DNA from: Ardenticatenaceae bacterium
Lineage (GTDB): Bacteria; Chloroflexota; Anaerolineae; Promineifilales; Promineifilaceae
Assembly: GCA_020634435.1 (NCBI GenBank)
Contig: JACKBS010000006.1
Span: 735,868-799,867, forward strand
Length of the DNA: 64,000 nt
Reading direction: 5' to 3'
Positions 7,299-15,749 of the stretch are shown here, one piece after another. The notes under the pieces are model-generated. The model searched no databases. It had not been told where the DNA came from and worked only from the letters and a program-made list of their open reading frames with translations. Position 1 is the first letter of the stretch, and each line of letters begins with the position of its first letter. The position numbers and the translations under genes were made by a program.

Positions 7299-8834
7299 AT
7301 GACCCGACAACGCAACTCAAAACGAGCCGAACGGCGGGCGGAGCGGTTGGCGCTGCCGCTGTTGCAGATGGAATTTGGCACGGTGCGGAATGAGCAACGG
7401 CCGTTCGACTTTCTCAATCCCGACCAACTCCAAAAAATTCACGATGCCTCGCTGCATATTTTGGAAAACGTGGGGGTGGATTTTCTGGACGACGAGGTGT
7501 TGTCCATTTGGGCCAGGGCCGGGGCGAAGGTGGATTTTGCGGCTAAGCACGTCTGGATTGATCGCGGGCTGCTGCTGGAAACGATTGCCAGTGCTCCGCC
7601 CAGCTTCACCTGGCGTGCCCGCAACCCGGCGCATGACGTGCTGATTGGCCAGAACAGCATTGCCTTTGGGCCGAATGGTGGGATGGTGTACGCGCAGGAT
7701 TTGGTGAACGGCCGTCGCCCCGGCACCTTCAACGATTACCAAAATTTTGTCCGGCTGAGCCAGATGGCCCCGCAGCTGCATTTTGCCGCCTGGGAGCAGG
7801 TGGCCCCGCAGGACATTCCGGTGAACACGCGCCATCTGCACCGGCTGCTGGCCGGGTTTGAACTATCGGACAAGGCGGTGATGGAGGCAGCACACGGCCG
7901 TATTATCACATCCGACTGCCTGAAAATGGCCGAAATTGTTTTTGGCTCGCTGGAGGGTGACCCGGTGATAGGGGACGTGATCAACGTCAACAGCCCGCTG
8001 CGCTTTGATGACCGCATGCTGGGCGGGCTGCTCACCTACGCCCGCGCCGGGCAGGTCACCTTCATCACCCCGTTCATCCTGGCTGGGGCGATGAGCCCGG
8101 TGACGATGGCGGCGGCATTCGCTCAGCAAAACGCCGAGGCGCTGGCGGGCATCGCCCTGACGCAGCTCGTCCGGCCCGGTGCGCCAGTGATTTATGGCGG
8201 CTTTACCACCAATGTCGATTTGAAGAGCGGCAGTCCCGCCTTTGGCACGCCTGAAGGGGCGTGGGCGCTGCTGGTGGGCGGCCAGCTGGCCCGCTTTTAC
8301 AACTTGCCGTATCGCGGCAGCGGCAGCCTGACCAACGCCCAATCGCCCGACGCCCAGGCCAGCTACGAGACGATGTGGAACCTTTGGCCCGCCGTCCTGG
8401 CCCACACCAATTTGTTGATGCACGCGGTCGGCTGGTTGGAGGGCGGGCTGACCGCCTCGTTTGAGAAGTTCATCATTGATTTGGAAAATTTGGCGATGTT
8501 CCGCCACTTTTTGGCCGGGTTTGCCGTGGATGACGCCAGTCTGGCTCTGGACATGATTGCCGAAGTAGGCGCGGGTGGACATCATTTTGGCACGGCGCAC
8601 ACCCAGGCACAGTTTGAGTCGGCGTTTTACCAGTCGTCGCTGGCGGACCGGCAAGGGTACGAGAATTGGGTGCAGAGTGGGGGGATGGATACGGCCGTTC
8701 GCGCCCAGCACATCTGGCAAAACATGCTCAAACAGTACGAACCGCCACCGCTAGATAACGCCATCGCCGAAGCCCTGCACGACTTTGTGGCCCGGCGGGA
8801 AAGGGAGTTGGTGGGGGTGAATTTGTACGACTAA
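7299..8834 (+). CDS. Trimethylamine methyltransferase (MttB) family protein, non-pyrrolysine type
   Basis: A 511-aa protein of the MttB superfamily, with an N-terminal LNPDQLQKIHDASLHILENVGV helix and the TIM-barrel body (GGMVYAQDLVNGRRPGTFNDYQNF; GAPVIYGGFTTNVDLKSGSPAFGTPEG). True TMA methyltransferases have an in-frame amber codon for pyrrolysine; this frame has none, so it belongs to the non-Pyl group, whose known members demethylate quaternary amines such as glycine betaine and pass the methyl to a corrinoid protein. No corrinoid protein gene is adjacent. The ATG at 7299 is chosen because the codons before it are the junction repeat. A creatininase-family gene downstream also suggests small N-methylated substrates. 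Confidence 0.85.
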   Translation: MTRQRNSKRAERRAERLALPLLQMEFGTVRNEQRPFDFLNPDQLQKIHDASLHILENVGVDFLDDEVLSIWARAGAKVDFAAKHVWIDRGLLLETIASAPPSFTWRARNPAHDVLIGQNSIAFGPNGGMVYAQDLVNGRRPGTFNDYQNFVRLSQMAPQLHFAAWEQVAPQDIPVNTRHLHRLLAGFELSDKAVMEAAHGRIITSDCLKMAEIVFGSLEGDPVIGDVINVNSPLRFDDRMLGGLLTYARAGQVTFITPFILAGAMSPVTMAAAFAQQNAEALAGIALTQLVRPGAPVIYGGFTTNVDLKSGSPAFGTPEGAWALLVGGQLARFYNLPYRGSGSLTNAQSPDAQASYETMWNLWPAVLAHTNLLMHAVGWLEGGLTASFEKFIIDLENLAMFRHFLAGFAVDDASLALDMIAEVGAGGHHFGTAHTQAQFESAFYQSSLADRQGYENWVQSGGMDTAVRAQHIWQNMLKQYEPPPLDNAIAEALHDFVARRERELVGVNLYD

Positions 8835-8837
8835 AAG

Positions 8838-8896
8838 GGAGATTGGAGACTGGAGATTGATAATCTCTAATCTCCAGTCTCCAATCTCTAATCTCC
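8838..8896. repeat. Junction inverted repeat (GGAGATTGGAGACTGG family)
   Basis: The left arm 8838-8858 and right arm 8869-8889 are inverted copies (20 of 21 positions), with a further AATCTCC repeat unit at the end. The element starts four bases after the TAA of the methyltransferase gene and fills the spacer before the hydrolase. Confidence 0.75.
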
Positions 8897-8942
8897 ATAT
8901 GTCGTTGGTAATCATTAGTTGGGGCGGGAATTTGGAGGTCTC

Positions 8943-9707
8943 ATGTTTGTTGCGGTGGATGGCTCTCAATTTTTTGTGGTTTCCTTTGGGCGCGGGCCGC
9001 GCACGCTGGTGGGGATTGGCGGCTGGACGGGCAGTTGGGAGGTGTGGGCCGATGTGTTTGGTGTGCTCAGCGAGGGGTGGCGCACGGTGGGGATCGATCA
9101 TCGCGGCACGGGGGCGACGCTGGCGGGAACCGAGGGGGTTTCGTTTGCCCAGATGGCCGACGATTTGCTGGCGGTGTTGGACCAGTTGGGCATTGAAGAA
9201 TGTGTGCTGGCGGCGGAATCTTCCGGGGCGGCGACGGCGTTAACGGCCGTTGCTCAACAGCCACATCGTTTTAGCGGGCTGGTGCTGTCTGGCGGGCTTT
9301 ACTTTCAGCCACCAGCCAACGAGCCGCCGCCGTTTTTGCTCGGTTTGCAGGCGGCGTATGAAACGGCCGTTGACCAATTCATCCGCGCCTCGCTGCCCGA
9401 AACGAACGACCCGGCGCTGATCGCCTGGACCCGCAAAATCTTGCTGCGGGCGGACCAGACGGCAGCGGTGGATTTGTACAAATTGACGCTGGGGCTGGAT
9501 TTACGGCCGTTGCTGCCGCAAATCACCCTGCCCACCCTGCTGCTGCACGGTGACGCAGATCGAATCGTGCCGCTGGCTTCGTCGCAATGGCTGGCGTCGC
9601 AGTTGGCGCAGGCGCAGCTGCACACGCTGCCCGGCGCAGGCCACGCGCCGATGATCACTTTTCCGCAGGCGGTGGCGGCGGCGATTGAGGAGTTTTTTGA
9701 GATGTAA
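8943..9707 (+). CDS. Alpha/beta hydrolase
   Basis: A 254-aa protein beginning MFVAVDGSQFFVVSFG; GGAGG ends seven bases before this ATG, which decides the start. It has an alpha/beta hydrolase fold with GGWTGSW near residue 26 (oxyanion), the nucleophile elbow AESSGAA near residue 92, Asp in HGDADRIVP and His in GAGHAP near the C-terminus. There is no signal peptide. The family includes esterases, lactonases and haloperoxidase-like enzymes, and nothing fixes the substrate. It is flanked by inverted repeats in both spacers and lies between the MttB homologue and the creatininase gene. Confidence 0.8.
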   Translation: MFVAVDGSQFFVVSFGRGPRTLVGIGGWTGSWEVWADVFGVLSEGWRTVGIDHRGTGATLAGTEGVSFAQMADDLLAVLDQLGIEECVLAAESSGAATALTAVAQQPHRFSGLVLSGGLYFQPPANEPPPFLLGLQAAYETAVDQFIRASLPETNDPALIAWTRKILLRADQTAAVDLYKLTLGLDLRPLLPQITLPTLLLHGDADRIVPLASSQWLASQLAQAQLHTLPGAGHAPMITFPQAVAAAIEEFFEM

Positions 9708-9771
9708 TTAGGTAATTGAGTAATTGGGTAATTTGAACGCCCAATTACTCAATTACCAATTACCCAATTAC
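9705..9771. repeat. Junction inverted repeat (GGTAATTGAGTAATTGGGTAATT family)
   Basis: Tandem short words TAATTAGG-TAATTGAG-TAATTGGG-TAATT begin at the TAA of the hydrolase and are mirrored by CCAATTACTCAATTACCAATTACCC, ending six bases before the creatininase ATG. It is the same family as 7249-7286. Confidence 0.75.
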
Positions 9772-9777
9772 AAAACC

Positions 9778-10926
9778 ATGACCGAATTTTTTAACTACGA
9801 CGAACTGACCTGGCCGGAAACGGCCGTACTGCCCCGCACGACCCCGCTCATTATTCCGCTCGGGACGGGGTACGATTTGGCACGATTGGCGGACTGCTTG
9901 GGGCAGCCGGAGCGGGTGGGGCTGCTGCCGGCGCTGCCGTTTGGCTGGCGCGGCAGTGGCTTGGCGGTGGACGAGGGATTGTTAACGGCCGTTCTGCAAA
10001 ACCTGCTCAACAGCCTGCGCGAAGATGGCTTTAGCTGCGTCTTTGCCCTGGTGTCGCAAGACATGAACCTGGGGCTGCACGACCAGGCAATCGTGCTGCC
10101 GCACCCGTCGCAAATTACGCCTGCGCTGCTGCTGCCAGCGGCCAGCGACGTGGGCAAGGTGGTCATCATTCCCATCGGGCATACGGAGCAGCACGGCTAC
10201 CATTTGCCGCTGTCTACCGATAATTTGATTATTGAGGCGATTGGGAATGGGGTGAGTACGGCCGTTCCCGACCTCGCCGTCACGTTACCCACTTTTCCCT
10301 ACGGGGTGAGCACCCACCGGCAGGCGTTTGCCGGGACGCTCAACGTGCAGGGGCGTGCCTTTGAGGATTTCTGGCTGGCGGTGGTGGATGGGCTGGTGGG
10401 GCGTGGCTTCGACCGCTTTTATTTGATGAGCGGGCACGGCGGCAACTGCTCTTTTTGGTCAACGTGGTGAAATATGCCGGGGAGCGCCACCGCCGCATCT
10501 TTTTGCGCTACGGCCTGGCTGCATACCTCTGGCCACATCGCCGGGCCGGTGGTGCAGGCGACGCGCATCTCCAAGCGGGGCGGCATGGGGCACGCGGGCG
10601 AGCTGGAAACGGCGATGATTTTGCACCTGCGCCCCGACCTGGTGCAGCAAGACAAGGCGGTGGACGAGATCGATTTCATCAGCACGCCGAGCTACTACAT
10701 GGATTGGGTGGAAGGCGGCGAACTGGTGGCTAACCCGCCCTGGGACGACGACACGGCGACGGGGGCGTATGGGGCTGGCAGTGTGGCGACGGTGGAAAAC
10801 GGCCGTTGCTGGCTAGAAGTGGGGATTGCTGAAAAAGTAGCCCACGTCCACGAGATTCATGAGCAATACGGCCGTCGCGAAGCCCGGCGCAAAGAAGGGT
10901 TTGGCTTGTGGGGGAAAAGAGAGTGA
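9778..10926 (+). pseudogene. Creatininase family amidohydrolase, interrupted by two compensating frameshifts
   Basis: Creatininase-fold protein of about 382 codons. The N-terminal half has the metal-site pattern GHTEQHGYHLPLSTDN and MSGHGGN; the C-terminal half has GGMGHAGELETAMILHLRPDL and PSYYMDW, both in one frame. Between them the frame reaches a TGA at 10468-10470, while family-like residues (LVNVVKYAGERHRRIF) are in another frame. Restoring the protein needs one more T in the five-T run 10452-10456 and one fewer in the five-T run 10500-10504. This may be a sequencing or assembly error at homopolymers or a real lesion. The family cleaves C-N bonds in creatinine, formamides and related compounds. 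Confidence 0.75.
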
Positions 10927-10941
10927 TACGTTTTCACGTTG

Positions 10942-11175
10942 TCATTCAGGCCACTCAGCACTCCCTGCTTCGGTTAGTTCAAATGAACTGGAATCCTCAG
11001 AATAAAGTTCAGCGTATAAATCGGCCGATTGCTTGAGACTTTCCAACTCTATTTCCTGTTGAAGACGTAGAAGGGCTGCGCGAACCAACGAACTCTTGTC
11101 TTTGAAGCCATAGAATTCATGTTTGCCTAAAAAATCAATTAGGGCAGGAGTAAGACTAAATTTAGCCTGTTGCAT
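10942..11175 (-). CDS. Small ribbon-helix-helix-like protein
   Basis: A 77-aa acidic protein. The N-terminal 45 residues (KFSLTPALIDFLGKHEFYGF then KDKSSLVRAALLRLQQEI) fit a CopG/Arc-type ribbon-helix-helix: a short strand followed by two helices with SSLVRAAL in the second. The tail is acidic (SEDSSSFELTEAG). The ATG lies two bases after the stop of the OLD-like nuclease gene, so the two are surely co-transcribed and coupled. RHH proteins usually bind DNA as antitoxins or repressors, so it may control the nuclease or its operon. The base composition is AT-richer than the surroundings. Confidence 0.65.
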   Translation of the reverse strand: MQQAKFSLTPALIDFLGKHEFYGFKDKSSLVRAALLRLQQEIELESLKQSADLYAELYSEDSSSFELTEAGSAEWPE

Positions 11176-11177
11176 TG

Positions 11178-13184
11178 TTATTTTAGTGCCTTATTGATTG
11201 CGTCAATTAACTTTGTCCACTGACTTCGTTCGTCCTCGGTAAGATCTGTCGCTTCGTGTGCTCGTGCCCAACGTAGGAATGCCTTAGCGAGTTTGTACTT
11301 CGAGAAGTTGGCTACTTCAGCTGTGAAGATATCCACGATTGGGCGGACAACCTGAGATGAAGCAGTCGCTGCTACATCCCAACCAAGATCGTCAATTGCA
11401 ACCTTTACTAAGGTCTCCCGAAGCAGGTCTTCAATCTCTGGCTTAGCAACATTGCCAGTGTAAGCATCCTTCGTTCGGAGGATTTTTTTGTTTCCGAGCG
11501 TATGAACAAGCGTGTCTTGCTGCGCCGCTTGATCGCCTGCCGCATCGGAGTCGAGTAAAGCGGCTACCTTTAGCTTGTGAGCGTGCAAGATTGTTGCATA
11601 GTACACCACCTTGCCCGCGCTATTCGCGAAGATTAGCGCGATTTTCTCATTGAGACTTGCTCCACCAGAATTGCGGAGGAGTTGCGCGATAGCTTCAACA
11701 TACCAGTAATCGGTTAATCCTTCTAGGACGAGGTTCCGAGTTTGTGAGAAGAGGCTCTGTGCCAAGTCATAGCCAAGGGCTTCCTGTAGAGGTAACAACG
11801 CGGCAGGATCACCTGACGAAAGTGTATCGTGAATTTTGGTTCCAACCTTCCGATCCGTCATGTCTACAACACGAACGAGGTCTAATTCATCGGGTCCGAC
11901 CAAGAATGGTGAGTGTGTCGTATAAAGAGTCTGGTTCTTCGCAGCGAGGCGGGAGATTGTCTCCCGAAAGTCTCTCTGTTTGAGGCCGTGTAGGTGCAGA
12001 CCCGGCTCATCGAGCAAGAGAATTGCATTTCTGTGCTTTTCTGTAGCTTCCGCGAAGAACACGACAAAAAACGACACGAGCCACTGAAAACCTTCCGAGC
12101 GTTGATCCAGTTCGACTTCCACCCCCAAGTCATCCTCAACGACAACCTTGAGATACTGACCATCTGCCTTGATTCGGAGACGATCTGCTTCCGCACGGTC
12201 TGGGTTAGGCATCCATACAGAATTGATTTCTTCAGTTAGTCTAATGCTTGCAGCATTAAGCTGATAGTCACGCTTATCGAGCCTGTCTTGATAGGCTTTG
12301 AGTGCTGCTGCATCTCCAAGCGCAGGCTGTGGGGCATTTCCCAGATCAGCAAGTTCCCGCGCTGTGAACCCGAGAAGTTTGAGTAAGCACAAGTTTCCAT
12401 AATCGTACTGCTTGTCGTCAAGTAAACCACTCTCAACGCGCTGGGCAAGATGTGCTAGGTGAATGCGCGGACGAACCCGAAAGTAGTTATTAAATAGAAC
12501 AAATAGCGGGAGACGCTTGTCCAAATGCTTAAGCGCCTCTGAATGTTCATCAGCTACCTTGCATGAGCGAATTAAGCGATCGTAACGTTTCTCTTCAGTG
12601 TCATTATCCTCATCGATCAATGGTAGCATGCTCTCAAGCCATGCCTTTAGCTTCGCAGCCCGCTCTATATTAATGGAAGTTGAATCGCGCCAACCGGCGG
12701 TGAGATCGGCTAGTGCTACACTGGGCATGGGAGCATCGGGACTCTTGTGCTTATCAACGTGAGCAGAGAGCCGGACTAGATCCTTCGATATGTCTCCATA
12801 TTTAGGAATGTTTGGTCCTCCGTCGATTTTGTGCCAAGCTTTGTTGTCAAGTTTGCGACCATAGACGTAGGTGCAATTTTCATAGCCTTCTGGGAGGCCG
12901 TCCATATCGCTTGGTTCTAACTTGAAATATCCCTCAACTACAGTAAATTCTGCAGGATCAATAATTCCTTTGGTGATGTCGTTATACTCAGATCGTGGGT
13001 AGTCGCGAAGCGGATCAAAGCCTTCGATACCTTCAGGAGCTCGAAGTTGCTGTAGCGCCTGGAGAATGACCGTTTTTCCAGCTTCGTTTGGCCCGACAAA
13101 GATCGTCTTCCCATTTTCTATTTCGAACTCGTGAGTGTCGCGTATGCTGCGATATTTGCAGATTTGAGCTTTAAAGAGTCTCAT
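11178..13184 (-). CDS. OLD-like ATPase with TOPRIM domain (candidate defence nuclease)
   Basis: A 668-aa protein. Residues 1-40 hold a RecF/SMC-type strand and Walker A GPNEAGKT (31-38). The ABC signature is replaced by RSEGFQW, followed by Walker B AILLLDEPGLHLHG and the H-loop TTHSPFLV, all near residues 350-430. A TOPRIM domain follows, with the acidic residue in LVLEGLTDYWYVEAI and the D-x-D pair in ALLDSDAAGD near 540. This is the OLD family arrangement, known in phage P2 Old and in GajA of Gabija defence. No UvrD-like GajB partner is present; instead a small RHH gene follows immediately. The region lacks the ACGGCCGT octamer and is AT-richer, which suggests horizontal transfer. Confidence 0.85.
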   Translation of the reverse strand: MRLFKAQICKYRSIRDTHEFEIENGKTIFVGPNEAGKTVILQALQQLRAPEGIEGFDPLRDYPRSEYNDITKGIIDPAEFTVVEGYFKLEPSDMDGLPEGYENCTYVYGRKLDNKAWHKIDGGPNIPKYGDISKDLVRLSAHVDKHKSPDAPMPSVALADLTAGWRDSTSINIERAAKLKAWLESMLPLIDEDNDTEEKRYDRLIRSCKVADEHSEALKHLDKRLPLFVLFNNYFRVRPRIHLAHLAQRVESGLLDDKQYDYGNLCLLKLLGFTARELADLGNAPQPALGDAAALKAYQDRLDKRDYQLNAASIRLTEEINSVWMPNPDRAEADRLRIKADGQYLKVVVEDDLGVEVELDQRSEGFQWLVSFFVVFFAEATEKHRNAILLLDEPGLHLHGLKQRDFRETISRLAAKNQTLYTTHSPFLVGPDELDLVRVVDMTDRKVGTKIHDTLSSGDPAALLPLQEALGYDLAQSLFSQTRNLVLEGLTDYWYVEAIAQLLRNSGGASLNEKIALIFANSAGKVVYYATILHAHKLKVAALLDSDAAGDQAAQQDTLVHTLGNKKILRTKDAYTGNVAKPEIEDLLRETLVKVAIDDLGWDVAATASSQVVRPIVDIFTAEVANFSKYKLAKAFLRWARAHEATDLTEDERSQWTKLIDAINKALK

Positions 13185-13480
13185 TACATTTTCCCTTATT
13201 CAACCTTTGCTTCACCAAATGCGTGAATTACAAGTTGGTTTTACTACTTGACTACTTTTATGTTTTGCACGAATCGTAGGATAAATTGCTAATTTATTTT
13301 AGTTAAAATGATCTGACAGAATAAAAACGCGCATGGATAGTTTACAAAAGATCAAGATAAATTCAAAGGGTTGGCATGGCTTGAAATAGGGTTGTCTGCT
13401 CAACCACCTGATAAAGTACGGCCGTTTCCCCCTCCACAATTACAGTCCATTCGTCAGCACCCCATTGAATTCCGCCAACC
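13185..13480. other. Spacer upstream of the OLD-like gene
   Basis: About 296 AT-rich bases between the nuclease start and the end of the YCII gene. It should hold the nuclease promoter; I see no clear hairpin or palindromic operator. One ACGGCCGT copy near 13420 marks the return to typical genome sequence. Confidence 0.5.
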
Positions 13481-13822
13481 TCATGACTCTGGATCGAGCC
13501 CGAATACGCGAAGCTCTTGATCGCAGCGACACGCTTTGGCGAGACGTGCGGCCCAGGCGATGGCCGCCTCCCTTGAAGCCAGCTCAAGGACCGTGAAGCC
13601 ACCATTGAGCGGCGGCGCCCACGGGTAGCCGCCCTCAGCCACTGCGCCATCGGCCGCAACCAGAACGGGCGGGACGGTTTCATCAATCCCCCCGCCAAAA
13701 ACGTAGACGCCCGCGGCCTTCGCCTCGCGTATCACCATACGAGCGTCTTGACCCACCGCTTCCAACTCACTGTCGGGTATATTCATTGCTGCACTAGGGA
13801 ATGAAATGAGATACTTTGCCAT
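13481..13822 (-). CDS. YCII-related (DGPF) domain protein
   Basis: A 113-aa single-domain protein that opens MAKYLISFPSAAMNIPDSEL and contains GVYVFGGGIDE and the AAIAWAARLAKACRC helix typical of YCII/DGPF proteins (ferredoxin-like fold). GGAGA lies upstream of the ATG. The biochemical role of the family is mostly unknown; members are often found beside sigma factors or small detoxification genes. Here it is the last gene of a minus-strand set of 12 small proteins. There is no sigma factor in the set. Confidence 0.78.
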   Translation of the reverse strand: MAKYLISFPSAAMNIPDSELEAVGQDARMVIREAKAAGVYVFGGGIDETVPPVLVAADGAVAEGGYPWAPPLNGGFTVLELASREAAIAWAARLAKACRCDQELRVFGLDPES

Positions 13823-13876
13823 ACTCTTTTCTCCAAGAATTTTTGAGACTGTTGGTGGGAAACGGCCGTTCCCTCC

Positions 13877-14338
13877 CTACAACTTACATTCATACAACGC
13901 CAGCGCCCCATCCTGATGCACGACCGTTTTGAGAAACGTCCAACCCAGGCTTTCTAAAATGCCCGCAGCCGCCACGGTGGTGGCGTAGACCGCCGCGTAC
14001 CCTTGCTCGCGGGCCAGCTGCATCCCGGCCCGAACCAATGCCGTCCCAACACCCTGCCCACGGTGCGCGGCGATGACAAACAGTCCGCCTAATTCCGGTT
14101 GGCACTCCGGCAACGTTTCGTCGCCTTGTTCGCGCAAGACAATCGTGCCCACCAGCTCATCGGCCGCAAAAGCAACCAGGCGGGAAGGGAGGCTATCTTT
14201 GGCAACGTCCTCCAGAAAATCGTGCTCCATCTCGGCTTGCGACCAGTCAGCAAAATAATCTGGCCACTGATTGCGGAACCAGATGGCCAGGGTGGGGATT
14301 GTGTCGAGATGGTCTGCCAGGAAGCCAATTTTTGTCAT
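13877..14338 (-). CDS. GNAT family N-acetyltransferase
   Basis: A 153-aa protein with the GNAT core. Strand beta4 and the acetyl-CoA loop read LGGLFVIAAHRGQGVGTALV (RGQGVG is the pyrophosphate-binding Q/RxxGxG/A motif), followed by QLAREQGYAAVYATTV and a C-terminal LGWTFLKTVVHQDGALALYE. It transfers an acetyl group from acetyl-CoA to an unknown amine. No strong ribosome site precedes the ATG. It is part of the small-gene island on this strand. Confidence 0.85.
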   Translation of the reverse strand: MTKIGFLADHLDTIPTLAIWFRNQWPDYFADWSQAEMEHDFLEDVAKDSLPSRLVAFAADELVGTIVLREQGDETLPECQPELGGLFVIAAHRGQGVGTALVRAGMQLAREQGYAAVYATTVAAAGILESLGWTFLKTVVHQDGALALYECKL

Positions 14339-14434
14339 GGGTTGCTACACGCTTGGGGTGAATGGAGGTGGGAAACGGCCGTTTCCCATCCCAACACAAT
14401 AGGAGGATACCCAGGAAAATTTGTCGCCGTTCGC

Positions 14435-14968
14435 TTACCGCGTTCTTGGTTGCCCTGGATCCCCTTCAGGATCAAACCCAATGCTCACCGAATCATTCCA
14501 ATTTGGATGCGCATAATCTCGAACATCCGGCCCGCCAGCAAGGATTGCGCGCAAGTTGGTCATAAAATATATCCAACAACTGCGGCAGTTCACGTGTTGC
14601 CAGGCACGATCTGGATCCTCTGTGGCGCAATTTGTTTGATGCAGATCCACTTCAATCGCTTCACCGACATCTCGAAAGGAAATATCCACCGTCATGGTGC
14701 CAAAGGTGAAACGCACCAGGCGATTTGGCTCTACCAGCAGAAACTCACCGCCGTGGGCAAAGTCGTGTACGTAGGTCCAGTGATAGCGATCTCCACTTTG
14801 CGCCTGTTCATCCGGCCTACGAACTGTACCGTCTACGGCCGTATGAACCGCTTTGTAAATAAAAAACGCTTCAAGACCCTCCGTTGTTGCAAAGTAATGA
14901 AATACCTGCGCCAGCGGGGCAAGGTAATACATGCGCACATGGAATTGGGACCAGTCGTATGTGTTCAT
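14435..14968 (-). CDS. SRPBCC (START/AHSA1-like) domain protein
   Basis: Counted from the ATG at 14968 the protein has 177 aa. That start lies seven bases after GAGGAGA; the two upstream in-frame Met codons are too close or lack a site. The sequence has the helix-grip pattern: VRMYYLAPLAQVFHYFATTEGLEAFF, then YHWTYVHDFAHGGEFLLVEPNRLVRFTFG, EVDLHQTNC and a long C-terminal helix WIYFMTNLRAILAGG. Such domains bind hydrophobic ligands. The ligand is unknown. Confidence 0.75.
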   Translation of the reverse strand: MNTYDWSQFHVRMYYLAPLAQVFHYFATTEGLEAFFIYKAVHTAVDGTVRRPDEQAQSGDRYHWTYVHDFAHGGEFLLVEPNRLVRFTFGTMTVDISFRDVGEAIEVDLHQTNCATEDPDRAWQHVNCRSCWIYFMTNLRAILAGGPDVRDYAHPNWNDSVSIGFDPEGDPGQPRTR

Positions 14969-15133
14969 GGACATTCTCCTCTCTGAAAAGCCTCGCAAAA
15001 CAGTGTACAAAAGATAGGGCCAAATTCAAATTCGCCTGGGCAGTATTTGGGACGATGAGAAGGTTTTAAATGTGATTGATCGCTTTACCACCCTGAAAAT
15101 ATTAGAGTTGTTCCTTAATAAAAATCTCGACCC

Positions 15134-15201
15134 TGTCATACCCGCGAATGCGGGTATCCACTCCTGAAAACAACTGGAGTCCCGCCTGTGCGGGAATGAC
15201 A
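15134..15201. repeat. Dispersed spacer repeat (CCCGCGAATGCGGG / CCCGCCTGTGCGGG)
   Basis: TGTCATACCCGCGAATGCGGGTA at one end and GTCCCGCCTGTGCGGGAATGACA at the other form inverted ends (TGTCAT/ATGACA), each with its own hairpin, around about 20 bases of ACTCC...GGAGT. This is the style of small palindromic repeat that occurs widely in unrelated bacteria and may be mobilised in trans. It lies in the spacer between the SRPBCC and GNAT genes. Confidence 0.7.
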
Positions 15202-15233
15202 ATTGTTAATTGGGAACAACTATATTGTTCTAT

Positions 15234-15698
15234 CTAAGCCAGCTCTTTGGCCATAAACACATTGAACTCTGTGGCCGTGTAGTCGCCGAAGGGGCCGCCC
15301 CACACAAAACCATTACGCAAGTAGAGTTTATGCGCCGCCGCGAAGGCTGGACCTGTGCCTGTCTCCAGAAAAAGATGGGTGTAGCCCCGCTGACGCGCCG
15401 TCCGCACGATCTCATCCAGAATCGCCTGCCCCACACCCCGCCGCAGGAAGGCCGCACGGGTACGCATCGACTTGACCTCGCCGGACAAAGAATCTAGCTC
15501 TTTCAGTGCCCCGCAGCCGCATAAGCTGTTGTCCAGCCACGCCGTCCAAAACGTAACGCCTGGCGCGCGCAGGCGCTCGATGTCTAGCGCATGTACCTGG
15601 CCAGCCGGGGTGTTGCTATGCATCCCTGAAAGATGCTCCGCAATGAGTGCTTGAACCTCTTGAGAAGATAGATTATCTTGGCGAACCTGGAGTCCCAT
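15234..15698 (-). CDS. GNAT family N-acetyltransferase
   Basis: A 154-aa acetyltransferase. The acetyl-CoA site is MRTRAAFLRRGVGQAILDEI (RRGVGQA loop), followed by ARQRGYTHLFLETGTG and the C-terminal LYLRNGFVWGGPFGDY, close to the GNAT group that includes PhnO/YsnE-like proteins ending in GPFGDYT. AGGAG lies eight bases before the ATG at 15698; a GTG codon directly before it is less likely. The substrate is unknown. It is not a copy of the GNAT gene at 13877, since the sequences differ throughout. Confidence 0.85.
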   Translation of the reverse strand: MGLQVRQDNLSSQEVQALIAEHLSGMHSNTPAGQVHALDIERLRAPGVTFWTAWLDNSLCGCGALKELDSLSGEVKSMRTRAAFLRRGVGQAILDEIVRTARQRGYTHLFLETGTGPAFAAAHKLYLRNGFVWGGPFGDYTATEFNVFMAKELA

Positions 15699-15749
15699 CA
15701 CACAATCTCCTGTTTCATAAAATTACGTTTGTCTCGCATCAACATTTTT

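Noticed and set aside
7863..8720. 285-codon minus-strand open frame opposite the MttB homologue
   Set aside because: Shadow of a well-conserved coding region; no ribosome site.
8838..8896. Possible CRISPR array from repeated GGAGATTGGAG words
   Set aside because: The words are immediate inverted copies without unique spacers, and no cas genes are present.
10926..13400. Prophage or integrative element around the OLD-like nuclease
   Set aside because: No integrase, attachment repeats or phage structural genes were found; only the two-gene module is atypical.
13363..13698. 111-codon minus-strand open frame overlapping the YCII gene
   Set aside because: Different frame from the YCII gene, which has family residues and a good ribosome site.
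15134..15201. Possible tRNA-like or CRISPR-like structure because of nested hairpins
   Set aside because: Only one unit, no spacer regularity, no cloverleaf or anticodon arm. It is a dispersed palindromic repeat.
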